Positions 1 to 12,094 of a stretch of 64,000 nucleotides of DNA are shown piece by piece. Under the pieces are notes generated by a model. The model was not told the DNA's origin, made no database searches, and saw nothing but the letters and a program-made list of their open reading frames with translations. Numbering within the stretch: the first letter of the stretch is position 1; each line of letters begins with the position of its first letter. Origin of the DNA: Podaxis mareebaensis (taxonomy: Eukaryota; Basidiomycota; Agaricomycetes; Agaricales; Agaricaceae); the NCBI GenBank assembly GCA_018524725.1, contig JAEUWP010000421.1:124001-188000 (forward strand), in the 5' to 3' direction. The translations under genes and the position numbers were made by a program.

Positions 1-98
1 CCTAAACAAAGAAGGAAAGGGGAACAGAAAGAAAGAAAACGAGGAGCAAAAAATTCCGTTGGTGGGAAAAAAAGGGAAGTGTGTGTCTCTATCTTCTT

Positions 99-3000
99 TT
101 AGGCTTGAGGTGTCGTGGCGTTCTGCTCTGCCTGGCGTATAATTTCCATCAACTGAGTCTGCTGCTCAATATTGAGCGACGTAGTTGCGAGTTGATACAT
201 CTGCGGGTTCTGGGCCTCGAAGGCTGTAGAACAGATAGATGTGCGCATGCACGAGTTAGAACCAAGAACAAACCGATAAGGAGGGGAGAACGTACTGCCA
301 AGGGCCTGCTTGAACGTAACATACGGGTCTACAGTGTCCAACGGACTGATATACCCTAGCTCTTCATCGATTTCGTCATCAGAGTCGTCATCATCAGAGT
401 CATCATCCTCTGTGCCATCAGGCTTTTCAGATTGTTCGCGCAAACGGGCACCCTATGGATAAGGGGATCAGTAACCCGAAGGTGAAGCGGATAAAAGTCT
501 GACGCACCTCTCTCGCCAACATCTCGAGATACGCGGAATCCTGATCCCATACATCATCTAGCCAGAACTTCAGTCTAGAGGTTTTTAGATTAGGAAAAAT
601 GAAGACCCACCTTCTGTATCCTCGAGGTTCAAGAACTTATCATCCGCATCATCATCACTCTCCTCTTCCTCCTGCAACGCCTGTTCCAAAGCCTTCCTCG
701 CTACACCCGCGAAACATCAATGACTGTCTCAAGCAACGCACATGTAGATACCCACCTTCAATCGCCTTCGGCAAATCCTTAAACGTCTGCACAATCCCAG
801 CAACAATCCCCGGCCACCCATCTCTCAAACTTACAGGAATATTCTCGGGACTCAACTCGAGCAGCGCACACAGCGCCACAATTGTCAACTTTTTATCATG
901 TACCCTCGGCAACTTGTTCTCCGCGTTGATTGCAGCAAACCATTTATCAAAGAACGTGCGTGCCATACCCTGGCGGTAGTTTTCCATAAAATGCAATGCA
1001 GCGACGGGGTTGTAGAGGACGGTGTTGATGAGAACTTCGAGGTTGGCAAGTTTTAGGGCGCTGCCTTGAGCGGTGTCAAACACGCCGAGGGTAATGTTGA
1101 CTATGCCTTGGAGGGCCTGCGCCGAATTACAATCAGTATGGTGAGTTTTATGACGAGAGCGGTAGAGAATGGGACGTACGTTGTCCAAGCTACCACGCAA
1201 GTTCAGCAACATCGACTCCGCCAACTTAGAACCGTTAATCTTATCGTTCTCTCCGAGTTGATCGTTTGTAATCGAGGTAGAATAGATATCCAGTAGCATC
1301 TGCTGATAATGCGGTCTTGCCTTGATCACTTCGCTACCGAAAGAGACAAAGTTATCCAAGGACGGAAGCATTTCTAACCGTGTTGCGACTTCGTCAGTAT
1401 CCTACCACCTTAGAGTAATGGCACCACATACCGTCCAGGAAATCAATAGCCTCCGACTTGAACAACTTGTATGTGGCCTCAAACACCGGCCACATCGATG
1501 GCGAGATCGAACGGGACTTGTACGTGAGGCTGTCGACAAGATCATACATATTGTCCAACAACTCTACAACATTGACCCAGCCCCATTAGCGCAAATGCTT
1601 CGTACCATGGCCAGCAGAGAGCACGCACCGAGGAGCTTATGGTTCAAGGTGAAGATGATAATCGGGACAATGACCTCTTGGACCTGAGCTAGGATTTCAG
1701 GTGAAGTCTCAATCGACGCGACGACCTACAAATCATCAGCTTCACATATAAAAGTCAGCAGTACATTGTGAACGCACAGTACTGATAGTCTTCGCGATAC
1801 CCATAGCCGCAAACGTCTTATCATCGTCCATATCCGCAAGCGATTCCTCAATATCGATATTATCCGCGGCATTGAGTGCATCTTCCTGGCTAACAGTCTC
1901 TCTCGCAAGACGCATATACGACTCGCACTATACGTCCGGAAAAAATGTACAGTAAACATCAGCGGGTCTAGCAAACATGGTTCATGGGACGTATGCGTAC
2001 CAAACGAGCGGTCAGCTGTGCAGCAACAGGCAGAAGCTCCGTCTGGAACTGATCCACCATCACCTCCATACTGCGATTCAGGATATCGAGATCCGTCTCG
2101 TCTGACAACTTGAGCAGATCTACAAACATCCCATCACGCCGCCGTCAACAACATAATCCGAGGAACAGGAACAAGATGTTGCGTACCTTGGATAACTTTT
2201 CCAACTTGAGGCGAAACAGCAGTTTTCACTGTGTGGCTCGTGTCAATTCCCGTCTCCTGTCATCGCAACTGATCCAGGGTGATGAAACGCACCTTCTTCA
2301 TGGACAAGGATCATTTCAGTCAACGCCAACGCCGCCTGAACCCTCACTGGCAACTCGGCGTCATCCAATGAAGCAGCAACCGCGCGGAAATGGATCTCCA
2401 ATTTCTATCATCCCTCGTCGCATCAACTTTAACTCAAACACCTCCACCCGATTGGGGCTCACCTCCTTATCAGACCAAATCAACCCAGCTTTGGTCACAG
2501 TACCCAAAATCTCCAAAGCCTAGCATACACCCAATATTTTTTCAGTACATCCCGAGGCAGAGCGATGAAACAGATAGGGGAAAACGCACAATGGCCCGAA
2601 TATACGGCTCCTTACTGGTCAACTCAGGGGTAACGAACTGCAACATAAACTGCTCCATATTATTCTTCACCTCGGGGTGACGCATGATCCACGGGCCTAG
2701 CGCAGCTGTCATATTCAGTGCGCCGAACTTCTGCGGGGCAGGTGCGTTCCTATTTATGTGAAGAAAGAGATTATCAACATTTTTCCAAAGAATGAAGGAT
2801 ATGGTTATCGGATACGTACGAACGCAAGACCTGGTTAATAAAAGCAAGAATCGGCATGAACGTGATCTTGGTCCTGTTACTCGCCAACGCGAACAGGAAA
2901 GACGTCGCTGCGGACACTGGAGTCGAGAAACTTTCGTATTCATCTGAACATTTCGAGGATCCAACCATCGCATTCCAAATTCGTGAAGTAGTGGTGCGGT

Positions 3001-4703
3001 TACCAAGGCAACGCAAGAAAAGACGATGAGCACAAAGTCAGATTTCAAAAAACCATCTACGGGAAGGAAAGGAGACAGACCGACAGCCATTCTAACATAA
3101 TCCACTGGATCGTTCTCCCATAGATGTCGCCTCTGCTCATTAAACGTCAACTGAGGGAACACGAATGATGAGACCAAAGTCTCAAAGTGAGGCTTCAACT
3201 GTGCCCAAGTCGACTTGGGTTTGACACTGTAAAACAAATTCAGATTGAATAGGCGCGTATAAAAACAGAGTGGAACGGGGCGCACCACTCAGTGAAGAAC
3301 TGGAAGATCTGGTACTGGCACTTTTTCGACAACCAAGCCTGTCCTTGCACGTAAAGCTCGACTTGTTGCAAGTATATCCTCAAGATCTCGGGAGCAAAGA
3401 CTGTAGAGAAGTGCTGTGCAAACTGGCTATACTCGTCTTGCATCGTGCTCGGTAGTTGGGAAGGATTACCGAATCTACGTCACCCCAAGCATGATTAGCT
3501 AGCATATATACACCTTAATGAAGTCGGGACACACCTGTGGAAGAGCCTGCCCAAGGTGTTGAATGCCCACTTTTTCGCTTTCCACCACTCACACCTCTCC
3601 CTCTCCTCTTCGTCCTGAGGCACTACTTCATTCGGGATCCGAAGATTTACGACCTTGAAGAAGAGCTGACCCCAGGGCACGATCGACTCTGGGCTCTGTT
3701 GGTGCGAACTCAAGTGCACTCCGATGCTAGTTTTGTAGGTCTTGAGGATGAGATGAAGCATAGTTGGGGCTTCTTGAGCAGTGCTAGGTGGAGCATTAAG
3801 TAGCTTATTGGCGATATCAACCAGAGTTGGGAAAAGCGACTCGACAAGTGTCGGGAGGATGTCATTACGTTGACGGAATCTGTCCAAGGTGGTTAACGCA
3901 ATATCTCAACCACGATATTCTCAAGTCCTAGCTCACCTGAAAGCCCTGATACTTTCCAACGCAGCGAGACACCCAGCATGCACTTGCCTGGCATCCGAAC
4001 TCGCCAACAATTGCTTGATCTCATCCGCCAAAGTTGGCCACCTCTGGTTCGGAAGATCGTATGCAATGACATTCTTGAGCGTATGCGAAAGTTGGACTGA
4101 GATGCTGCGCGAAGGCGAGTTTGCGAGGAGGGGGAGAAGGTTGCGTCTGAGAGCATCACGGTCCGAATCTCGGATGGCGGTGAGATCTGGGCGGCGCGGG
4201 TTGGCTGTTTCGATAGTGTAGCAAGTGTAAACGCGGTTCTTGAGCCAGACAGAACATGCTTGACGCGTAGCACTGAAAAGTGATAAGAGCGTCGAGTTGA
4301 AAAAACGCGTTCAGAGAAGATTCAGGCGGTTTTGGCCGAGGAGAGTATCGGATTGCGGTGGGAGGACAATGCAAGATGGGTCAGAGATTTTCAACGCTGC
4401 AGGCGAGAAACGCGCCGTACATGTCGATACTATCAGCCGCGATGATTTGGAGAAGGGCAGCAATCATGCCCTCTTCATTTCCGATCTGTAAATCGGGAAG
4501 TAACGGTTATCAGAAATTGCACAAGGCGAACCAAAAGACGCCAGAACGAAACCGCAAGAAGGTGGGCAGGTTGCGAACGAGAACGCTAACGATGGAGATG
4601 ATCCACGACGTACCTTGCGGATCTGCAACTCAGCAGCCTTGCGGATATTGGGGTCCGGGTTCAGGGTGGTGCCAAATAGATTTGAGAGAGTTTGAAGGTC
4701 CAT
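99..4703 (-). CDS. importin-7/8-type karyopherin (NMD5/SXM1-like), multi-exon
   Basis: Nuclear import receptor of the importin-beta superfamily. It would bind RanGTP through the N-terminal importin-beta domain and carry cargo such as ribosomal proteins or histones into the nucleus. The start codon (cat at 4701-4703 on the + strand) opens MDLQTLSNLFGTTLNPDPN, the usual first HEAT helix of importin 7/8, where a target of about 1,000 residues is expected; the 4.6-kb span with small introns fits. HEAT-like helical exons follow (for example around 3300-3900 and 2700-3240). The C-terminal part carries the family's acidic stretch (D/E/S run at about 350-430), followed by a segment containing LGYISPLDTVDPYVTF, very typical of Nmd5/Sxm1/IPO7. 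The frame ends at TAA 99-101 after NATTPQA. Yeast has two paralogues (NMD5, SXM1), and I cannot say which this corresponds to. Exon borders were not all resolved. Confidence 0.93.
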
Positions 4704-5741
4704 GTCGTCGAGTATGGTCTTGTGTGCGATGAGGTCGAAGGAGGCGAGATAATAGAGCTCACAGTGGTAATTCTGGAGGGTTTTTAGCGTCGATAAGAAG
4801 AGAGAAGGGACGAGAAATGCGTTAAGCGCCTGGGGCGGCAGCGATGGAGGGTATATATACGAAGGACAGAAAAAGCAGAGAAAGACCAGAGCCGCACAAA
4901 ATCTTTAATCCAGAATCAGATTTCGATTTTTTTGTCAACCACACGTGACTGACGCGACTAATTAATGATATCGACGCGTTGCCATCATCACTGATGCACA
5001 CACCAGACGCCCACTTCCACCCTTATCCCTCCTCTTATTGCGTCACAAGGACAAAGGACATGCCTTGCGTTATGTCATGATGTCCAGAGAACAACGCATG
5101 TCACAACTGGCCGCTGGAATTTTGCTCCCGGTGTTGTACCCTTGTGGCGACAACAGCATGCTAGTTCGTACTAGTGAGTCACGAGAAATAGTCATAGGTC
5201 ACCACTTTTCGATATCGCATACATTCCTCGCGTCATAAAAACGAAGGATCTATGTCCCGTCAGGGGCACGCTGAAGTCACCGTCGGTTAGTTTGTCGCCC
5301 GGTACTTCATCTAACCACTACAATCGACGCCACTGGTATCATCTGTCATAAAGTACCGCCCATATCAGCCTCCACAGTCAATGCCTTTGTGCCCCTACGC
5401 CTAGACTCCCTTTTGACTTTGAGACTGGGCCATCGATATTAGGGGCACAGGCACATTCGCAGCTAGCAGCACTTTACCATGAGCTGGTGGTGGAGCTCGA
5501 GGACGATTTCAACTTGATCCACCGAGGGCCATTATCCTCGCCGTCAACCGATTGATAACGGAAATCCATCCCTTATACCTGCAGGCTGCTCACTATTGCC
5601 TCAAATGTTACCCTCATTTGGCTTGGAGAGGATCATGTCTATATCTACGCACATCGGAAATCCACCCTGGGTGACGAGTTTATTAGGCTCTATTTCACAT
5701 ACATATCACATCATCGCGCTCAGCTAGGCAAGGGTACATTA
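4704..5741. other. intergenic: importin promoter side and 3' flank of acyl-CoA ligase 1
   Basis: No convincing coding region. A palindromic GTATATATAC at 4851-4860 lies about 150 bases upstream of the importin start and could be its TATA element. The short reading frame near 5038-5238 shows no family resemblance or splice structure. Confidence 0.5.
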
Positions 5742-7909
5742 TCAGAGCTTAGCTCTATCCTTCATGCGTTGCTCATATTCATCCTGCAAAACACGACGAA
5801 GTGTCTTTCCAGTGGGTGACTTTGGAAGCTGCAGATTTCTTGTCAAAAGACCCAAATCAGGAAGAAATCGATATGGCACAAACCTCCTCAACGACTTCAA
5901 TACCACCTCTCAGCCACTTGTATTTGCTCAAGTGACTTTGATACCACCGTTCGAGCTCGTGTATTACCACGGCTGCCCCAAGCTTCTTCCCGCTCTCGCT
6001 CAACACGATCCATGCCCGGGGTACTTTTTCGCCAGCCGTACGCCCTCCACTACTGATCCCGGCAACACTGACATCAGAAATGAGCTTCTGCGGGTGTGCC
6101 AATAGAACTTCTTCAAGTTCGACTGGCGACACTTGCGACCCAGAAACCTTGAGTGTGTCCTATAACCTCAACTGTGAACCTGGCTTGTCCAAGGAAAGGG
6201 ACTACGACTAACCTTCATTCGGTCTACAAAGCTGTGGGGTCAAGGTCTATATCAACGTATGGCTACTGCGGGAAAGGCGGTGACAACGTACTAGAAGTAA
6301 TGGCCCTCATCGACCTTGAAATAATCCCCTGTGCGTAACCATCCATTGATAAATGTTCGCTGGGTCGCCTGAGAGTCATTGAGGTACCCAGATACAACGG
6401 TCTCCCCTTTCAACCATAGTTCACCAACCTCGTTGAAGTCAGCTTCACTACCATCTTCACGTACAATACGTGCCTCCATGCCAGGAAGAAGGACTCCCAA
6501 AGACCCTGGGACATCTTTGAATCTACCGTTAAGGGCTCCGGGGAATGGCCTAATTATGGTCAAAGCCGTCTGAAGAGGGATGAGTGAGGTACTGGATGGC
6601 TTGCAGCTAGCGACGTACCACTTCCGACATCCCATACCCTTCAATGAAAAAATCATTATTCGGTGTCCGTTCGAGGAATCTGGCCAAAATCTCTCGGGGG
6701 AGGTATGCAGCACCATTCTGAGCTCCTAGAACAGAACTAAAGTCCGTTTTGCTGAAATCTGGGTGATTCACAAGTTGATAGTACATCGATGGCACCATAT
6801 TCAAATATGTAACCTGGTGTCTATGGGTCGGTCAGCAGAGCATGAAATATGGAGAAAAAGGTGACACTGACTTGGGAATGGCTCTCAAGGCCTTTGTTGG
6901 TTCCCACCTACGGAGGATTATGAATCGGGTTGGGACAATAAAGGCGCGAATGCAATTAATGTGAAGCCCGTATGTGTGATGCATCGGTAAGAATGCCAAT
7001 ACCACTGGGAGACCATCCGGTGTCCGAGGAATAGGAGGCTGCACATGTACTCGTCAAAAACATGACAGGCGGAAAAAGTTTGGAACATACCTTCTTGACA
7101 GCCATTCTGTGTTGCTGGACGGATATACCTTGTCTAAATGCAAAAAGCACATTGCCGTGTGTGATTATGACCGCTATATCATGAATGTGAAGTAATGGTT
7201 AGTTCCTGCAATACTGGCTTGGACTAATGAGTACCTTTTGGCAAACCAGTGGTCCCGCTCGAAAAGAGCAAATATGCTGGAGTATCCTTCGGAACTATGC
7301 GAGTTCGGGTTCGCGGTATATTGGCGACATTCACCTTCTCAACGAGGACCTCCAGTGACTCATGTCCCTCGACTCGCGAGTTCATCCCATAGACAAACTC
7401 CTTGACTACCCCGGCCCCCCGTGCTACAGGAAGAGCTTTGGATATATATTGCGGAGCAACAAACAGCCTGGTCACCTTTGCGACCCCGAGTGCATGTTTC
7501 AATTCATATGGTGTCGAATAACACGAGATCAACGCAAAAGGAACCGCAACTTTCAGCAACGCTAGTACTAGAACCACATAGTCCTGTAAAAGTTTTCAGT
7601 TGCTACGACCGCAATAAACTTTATATGAGATCATACCGAGGATACATCACTCATAATCCCAACGATCTCTCTAGTTTCTGCTCTCAACCCTAAACCCCCT
7701 TGTTCGACGGGCCCACTAAGTGCTGTTGCTAAATCGTTGATCCTCTGCCTCAATTCCTTGAACGTGCAAGTCACCCCCGTCTCCTCATCCAGATGCACAA
7801 TGAAGTCAGGCCATCCATTATGATACGGTTGTTCAATGATTGTCTCGTATACGTTTATGCGATCAGGGAGTGGAGGGAGGTCCGGATACAGAGACCTGAG
7901 ATGAGGCAT
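5742..7909 (-). CDS. 4-coumarate-CoA ligase-like acyl-CoA synthetase 1, PTS1-bearing
   Basis: Adenylate-forming enzyme (ANL superfamily) that would activate a carboxylic acid with ATP to an acyl-AMP and transfer it to CoA. The substrate cannot be read from sequence. At least eight exons run from MPHLRSLYPDLPPLPDRIN (start 7909). Key motifs: the P-loop-like SSGTTGLPKG (about 7240), the GYGMSE motif (about 6610), GWLRTGDYF (about 6330), FVDRMKDTLKVSGSQVSP (hinge, two exons at about 6120-6235) and the catalytic lysine in SPTGKTLRRVLQDEY (about 5790-5830). It ends in RAKL then TGA at 5742-5744; AKL is a permitted PTS1, so import into peroxisomes is likely. It is close in sequence to the ligase at 43461-45635, including the N-terminus, and more distant from the one at 52849-55268. 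No inactivating break seen. Confidence 0.93.
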
Positions 7910-8481
7910 AGTATGGGATGAAGCAACGATAGGTTGCGACTCGAAATGTAGGCGCTTAGAGGTTCAAAGATGGGTTCAAGAATAGAGGACAAGGGTATGG
8001 CGGCGTCAGAAAGGTGTCCAAGTGGTAACCATCGTAGACTCCCAGGAGTTGTCAGAATGAGTTAATTCAGTTATCAATAGTGATGCAGAAGCCGGTTGGG
8101 TATGTTCTTCCTCATCCCGCATTAATCAGAAATAACATGCGTTTCCGGCGGGTCTATCATAATCCCAATCCCTCACAGTAACCGCAGAACGAGCAAGTCT
8201 ATCAAAGGTGCTACTGGGCCCGAGTTATTCTTCTTCCAAAGATGTCCGTGATATGCGGTTGATGATAAAGGTCAGTCACCCAGACAGGCACTTATGGATG
8301 ATTTTGGGACATACTCCCCAACCTCAAAGCGCCTCTAGATAGATTTGGCACAAAAGCCAATGCCCTATCACTCGCTTCCCATGCCAGCTTCTAGCGCCTA
8401 TCGCGCATCTGTCGTTCCCCGCATCGCACAAGGCACTCCCCAACGCTCTAACTCGAACCACCATCCGTCCTTCTGGATGCG
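7910..8481. other. intergenic, divergent promoter region
   Basis: Separates the oppositely oriented acyl-CoA ligase 1 and GTPase-kinase A, so both upstream regions must lie here. No coding signal, and no clear TATA box was recognised. Confidence 0.5.
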
Positions 8482-11058
8482 ATGGGCGCCTCTCAATCAC
8501 GTCGTCTGAGCATTAACAATATTAGGCGGGACGACTACATAATTCTGTGTGCCCAACTTCCCCCTTGGCAAATCAATTCCTGACGGATCAAATATAGTGT
8601 CGTCGGGTCTGAAGGAGCCGGGAAGAGTACTGTGAGTGTCTTTCGTTGCTACTTACCAGCACAATGGTCACAGAGCGAAGTAGTTCATTAACACAGCTGT
8701 TGGAAAAAATATCTTGTCTATCGCACATGACGTCCAACAAATTGCATGCTCCATTCCTCCCGGTTTTAGAGATTTCGGAGACCAGAGACTTGTCTTTGTA
8801 GACGTTCCAGCTTATGACGCACCTGGCAGGGACAGCGCCACCGTTATGAAACTGAGGAAGTGGTTTCGCGAGATGTAAGTTATCTCTAATCCCAAGCTTC
8901 GCTGAAGTAGTATTGACCTCCTGGTAGTTTTGCAAAGGATCTAAAGATCTTCGGTGTTCTGTACCTTCAACGCGTCACAGACAGGAGGCTCTCTGAGTCT
9001 CCGATGCAATACTTACGAATCCTCAGGACATTACTCGAAGAATGTGATAAGCCATTTCCGAATCGTGTGGCATTGGTGACCACAAGATGGGCAGCAGCCC
9101 AATCGATACGAGTGGCGTTGGAGAGAGAAGAAGAGCTGGGACAATATCTAGATGTGCTCCCTCGCAGGTGCGTGTTACCACGGATCTTCCGGTTCGATGA
9201 CACCTTTGAGAGCGCGTGGTCCATTGTATACGATCTGTTGGAGAGCGGAGGCAATGCAGATCCAGGTATGTCGTACTGCTATACCAATTATCAAGTTGCA
9301 GTGACAAATAATCGATAACTTACAATCGATCAGCCTCACCAGTGTCGGTGGGAGATTCCCGGGGCTCGCCCATTATTTGTCAATCACCAGGACTTGCCGA
9401 GTCAGCCATCAGACTTCACCGTGATGACAACGCGGAGGGACGAGGACAATCGTCGCTCACTGACATTGCACCCTCGGTCGACACCTCAAGGACCCAGGAG
9501 CCAAGTAACAACGATGAGCCTCCCGGCAATGTACGAGCTTCTCTACATGTGGATTCCTTACCAGAACCCACAAGCTCTGCTGACCTCCACGATCGGTGTC
9601 ATGCATTGATCTTGCAACTCCGAGGGGATGCTAACTACAAAGAAAAGATTGGGAGACTCGCCGACGAAGATGCCAAGCAAATAGTTGACTTTCTGAACGT
9701 CGTATGTTGCATATCATCTCTCATGGTCGTGAAGCTTGCTACTCACCCTCAATTTATTATTATGGAAGATTCTCCACAAAAAGGGCAGTCTCGCAAAAGA
9801 TGACGGGAAATCTCTTCTATCTCTCCTCTGTACCATTGCAAAGAACGCTCGTGTCATTCCACGCTGCTATGAATTGTCTGGGATTCAGTATAACCCAGAA
9901 GTGGCCCAAGGAGGGGGGTTTGCCGATATCTATCAGGGTCGCTATGGAAATCAGATGCTATGCCTCAAAGTTGTCCGCTTGTACAGGCATAAAGATAACA
10001 TGGACTTGCTGAGGGTGAGCCTTTGCACTGCTTAGGATGCACTTCAACCTGGATCTCATGGATGGTATAGACAAATGTAAAGGAACTCATACTATGGGCT
10101 CATCTCTCACACAAGAACATCCTGCCGTTCTATGGAGTCTTCTTTCATGGTAAAGAAGTAAAGCGAATTTGCCTGGTTTCTCCGTGGATGAAACGAGGAA
10201 ATCTTCGTGACTTCCTGCAAGAGTTCCCCAACCAGCCTCGACTACCCTTGGTAAGTGCACAGTGAACACCTCTGCCCGTATTAGCTCTGAATGTACCCCA
10301 GGTCATTGATGTCACAGATGGATTGCTGTATCTACATGAACTAAAAATCATACACGGCGATCTTAAAGCGGTGTGTTTTGTGCGCTTTGTTCCTTCATTC
10401 CAGGAATTGACCTGCCAGCAGCAAAACGTGCTCATTCAGGACAATGGCCAGGCATTGATCGCAGATTTCGGGCTATCTCGCATTGCCATGACTACTCAAA
10501 TTGCATCATCGACTGGGTTGGCCAACGGTACAACACGCTGGAAAGCGCCCGAGCTCTTCAGCGAAAACATCCCACCAACGCGAGAAAGTGACATTTGGTC
10601 ATTCGGTTGCTTGTGCTACGAGGTCGGAGCTATTCTCCCCACGTTACCACCGTTTAATGACTATACTTCAGGTATTTACGCGCAAGATTCCTTTTTATCG
10701 TCAAAGCGACGCAATGGTGATCATCCACCTCTTACACGAAAAAAAGATCCCAGAACGACCGGATCAGGAGCCTGAGTGCGACAAGGTTAAAGATCACATA
10801 TGGAATATCATGAAGAAATGTTGGAATTACGATCCTTCCCAACGGCCTACCTGCAACGATCTTTGGAGTGAATTTACGGACGCCAAGGTTCTGGATGCTC
10901 CTCTTGAGGCAGTGGTACAGGATGAAAACAATCATGTGCTCTGGGAGGCCATGAGAACGAAGTCGAGCTTTCAGGTTGATTATGAACGTGTCTTAGGAAT
11001 TCTGTGCAAGGTACCTAACGTTCCACTGCATCTGCACATACTATCTGACCTACAGTGA
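8482..11058 (+). CDS. GTPase-kinase fusion protein A (AIG1-like P-loop domain plus TKL kinase)
   Basis: Exons resolved by eye: 8482-8546, 8598-8631, 8684-8874, 8928-9265, 9334-9701, 9769-10014, then further kinase exons to TGA 11056-11058. The protein starts MGASQSRRLS, which fits an N-myristoylation signal (Gly2, Ser6). Residues about 20-209 form a P-loop GTPase-like domain: G1 GSEGAGKST, then FINTAVGKN, G3-like FVDVPAYD, the IFGVLYLQRVTDRR strand and G4-like VALVTTRW. Residues about 210-330 are a low-complexity linker ending in a helical segment (DAKQIVDFLNV). The rest is a TKL-type kinase: GGGFADIY loop, LCLKVV lysine, HGDLK catalytic loop (split by an intron), ADFGLS, WKAPELF and SDIWSFG. 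All catalytic residues are present, so activity is expected. The G3 glycine (DxPG) is replaced by PA. Its tandem paralogue lies at 12095-14749 with the same intron positions. Confidence 0.88.
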
Positions 11059-12094
11059 TTTAGATCCAACAGGGTTAAGGTGTGGAGTGTCAGGAGCGTA
11101 GTTCGGAGGAAGTTGCTAGGGGGTCGCCTTGAGCATTCACTATCGCTGTAGCTTTGGGTACAAAGGACTGTTGAATTCTATCTGTTGCAGGCGAGGAGAC
11201 ATCATGACTACCGTTGTTCATTTCTCTACTTGCATAATTCCATCAATCCGTCTTATCGCGTACACAAGTACAATCATTCCCTTATCTTATCTCTGACCAT
11301 AACCAAACAACCAAACACGGCCAGGCAAGGGCTCTTGGAGACGAAGTCGGCACTTCCAGTCAATGAAATGCCCACATATATGTCCGTAACCCTTACTATA
11401 TGCCGAAACTAAAGAAGCAGTCTGACGTCCAATAGCATCTCAGGTTTCTCAGGTTTAATGTATGCGCAGGCCCCTAAATGGTCAATGACAGTGGCAAATG
11501 GCTTGGCCCACATGTCCTTGTGGCTCCAGAACACAACATTGTGGTATGGGACTGTCAAAACTTTGCTCTTGTTTATGCAGGATTCCGGTCGGTTTAAGTA
11601 ATACTTAGCGAGCCAGCTGTGACAACCCAGTATAGTGGGGAGGTTCAACGTTCGTGAACTTCAAGCTTAGATCCCAGATCTCGGATGGGGGCCCCTTCCG
11701 GCCTTGCTGTGCCCCCAGCGGCCAAATTCACATTTTCTTCACTCAAGACGAAACGACGGCTATTATGCTACTAAGTCAACTGTAGAAAATGATGGTGGAT
11801 TGAATTCAGGCTCAATTAAATGTTGACTGCTGGCTGACAAGTTGAACCAGAAAAGGATGTATAATATTACGCAATTCGGGACGCCAAGGCAATTCATAAA
11901 TAGCCGCATCCACACGATGGTAACAATCTAGACTCCCGTAACAACAGTTCGCGCCAGTGGGCTGTGCAGCGCTTCTGGCTGGCAGTACCTTATACATGAT
12001 CTCTTGACATCCCTCCGTTGGCTGCGCCGTAGGCTGCTGTAGAGCGCCTTTCACTCGTTTTGAACTCGAACCATCTCTTATCCTTCCTGGAGCA
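11059..12094. other. intergenic between the tandem GTPase-kinase genes
   Basis: Holds the 3' flank of gene A and the promoter of gene B. Several short frames occur on both strands (for example 11409-11648 and 11812-12138, minus), but none shows splice structure or family motifs. No transposon termini recognised. Confidence 0.45.

Noticed and set aside
11409..11648. 79-codon minus-strand frame between the GTPase-kinase genes
   Set aside because: Some regions look protein-like, but there are no flanking exons, motifs or splice continuity.
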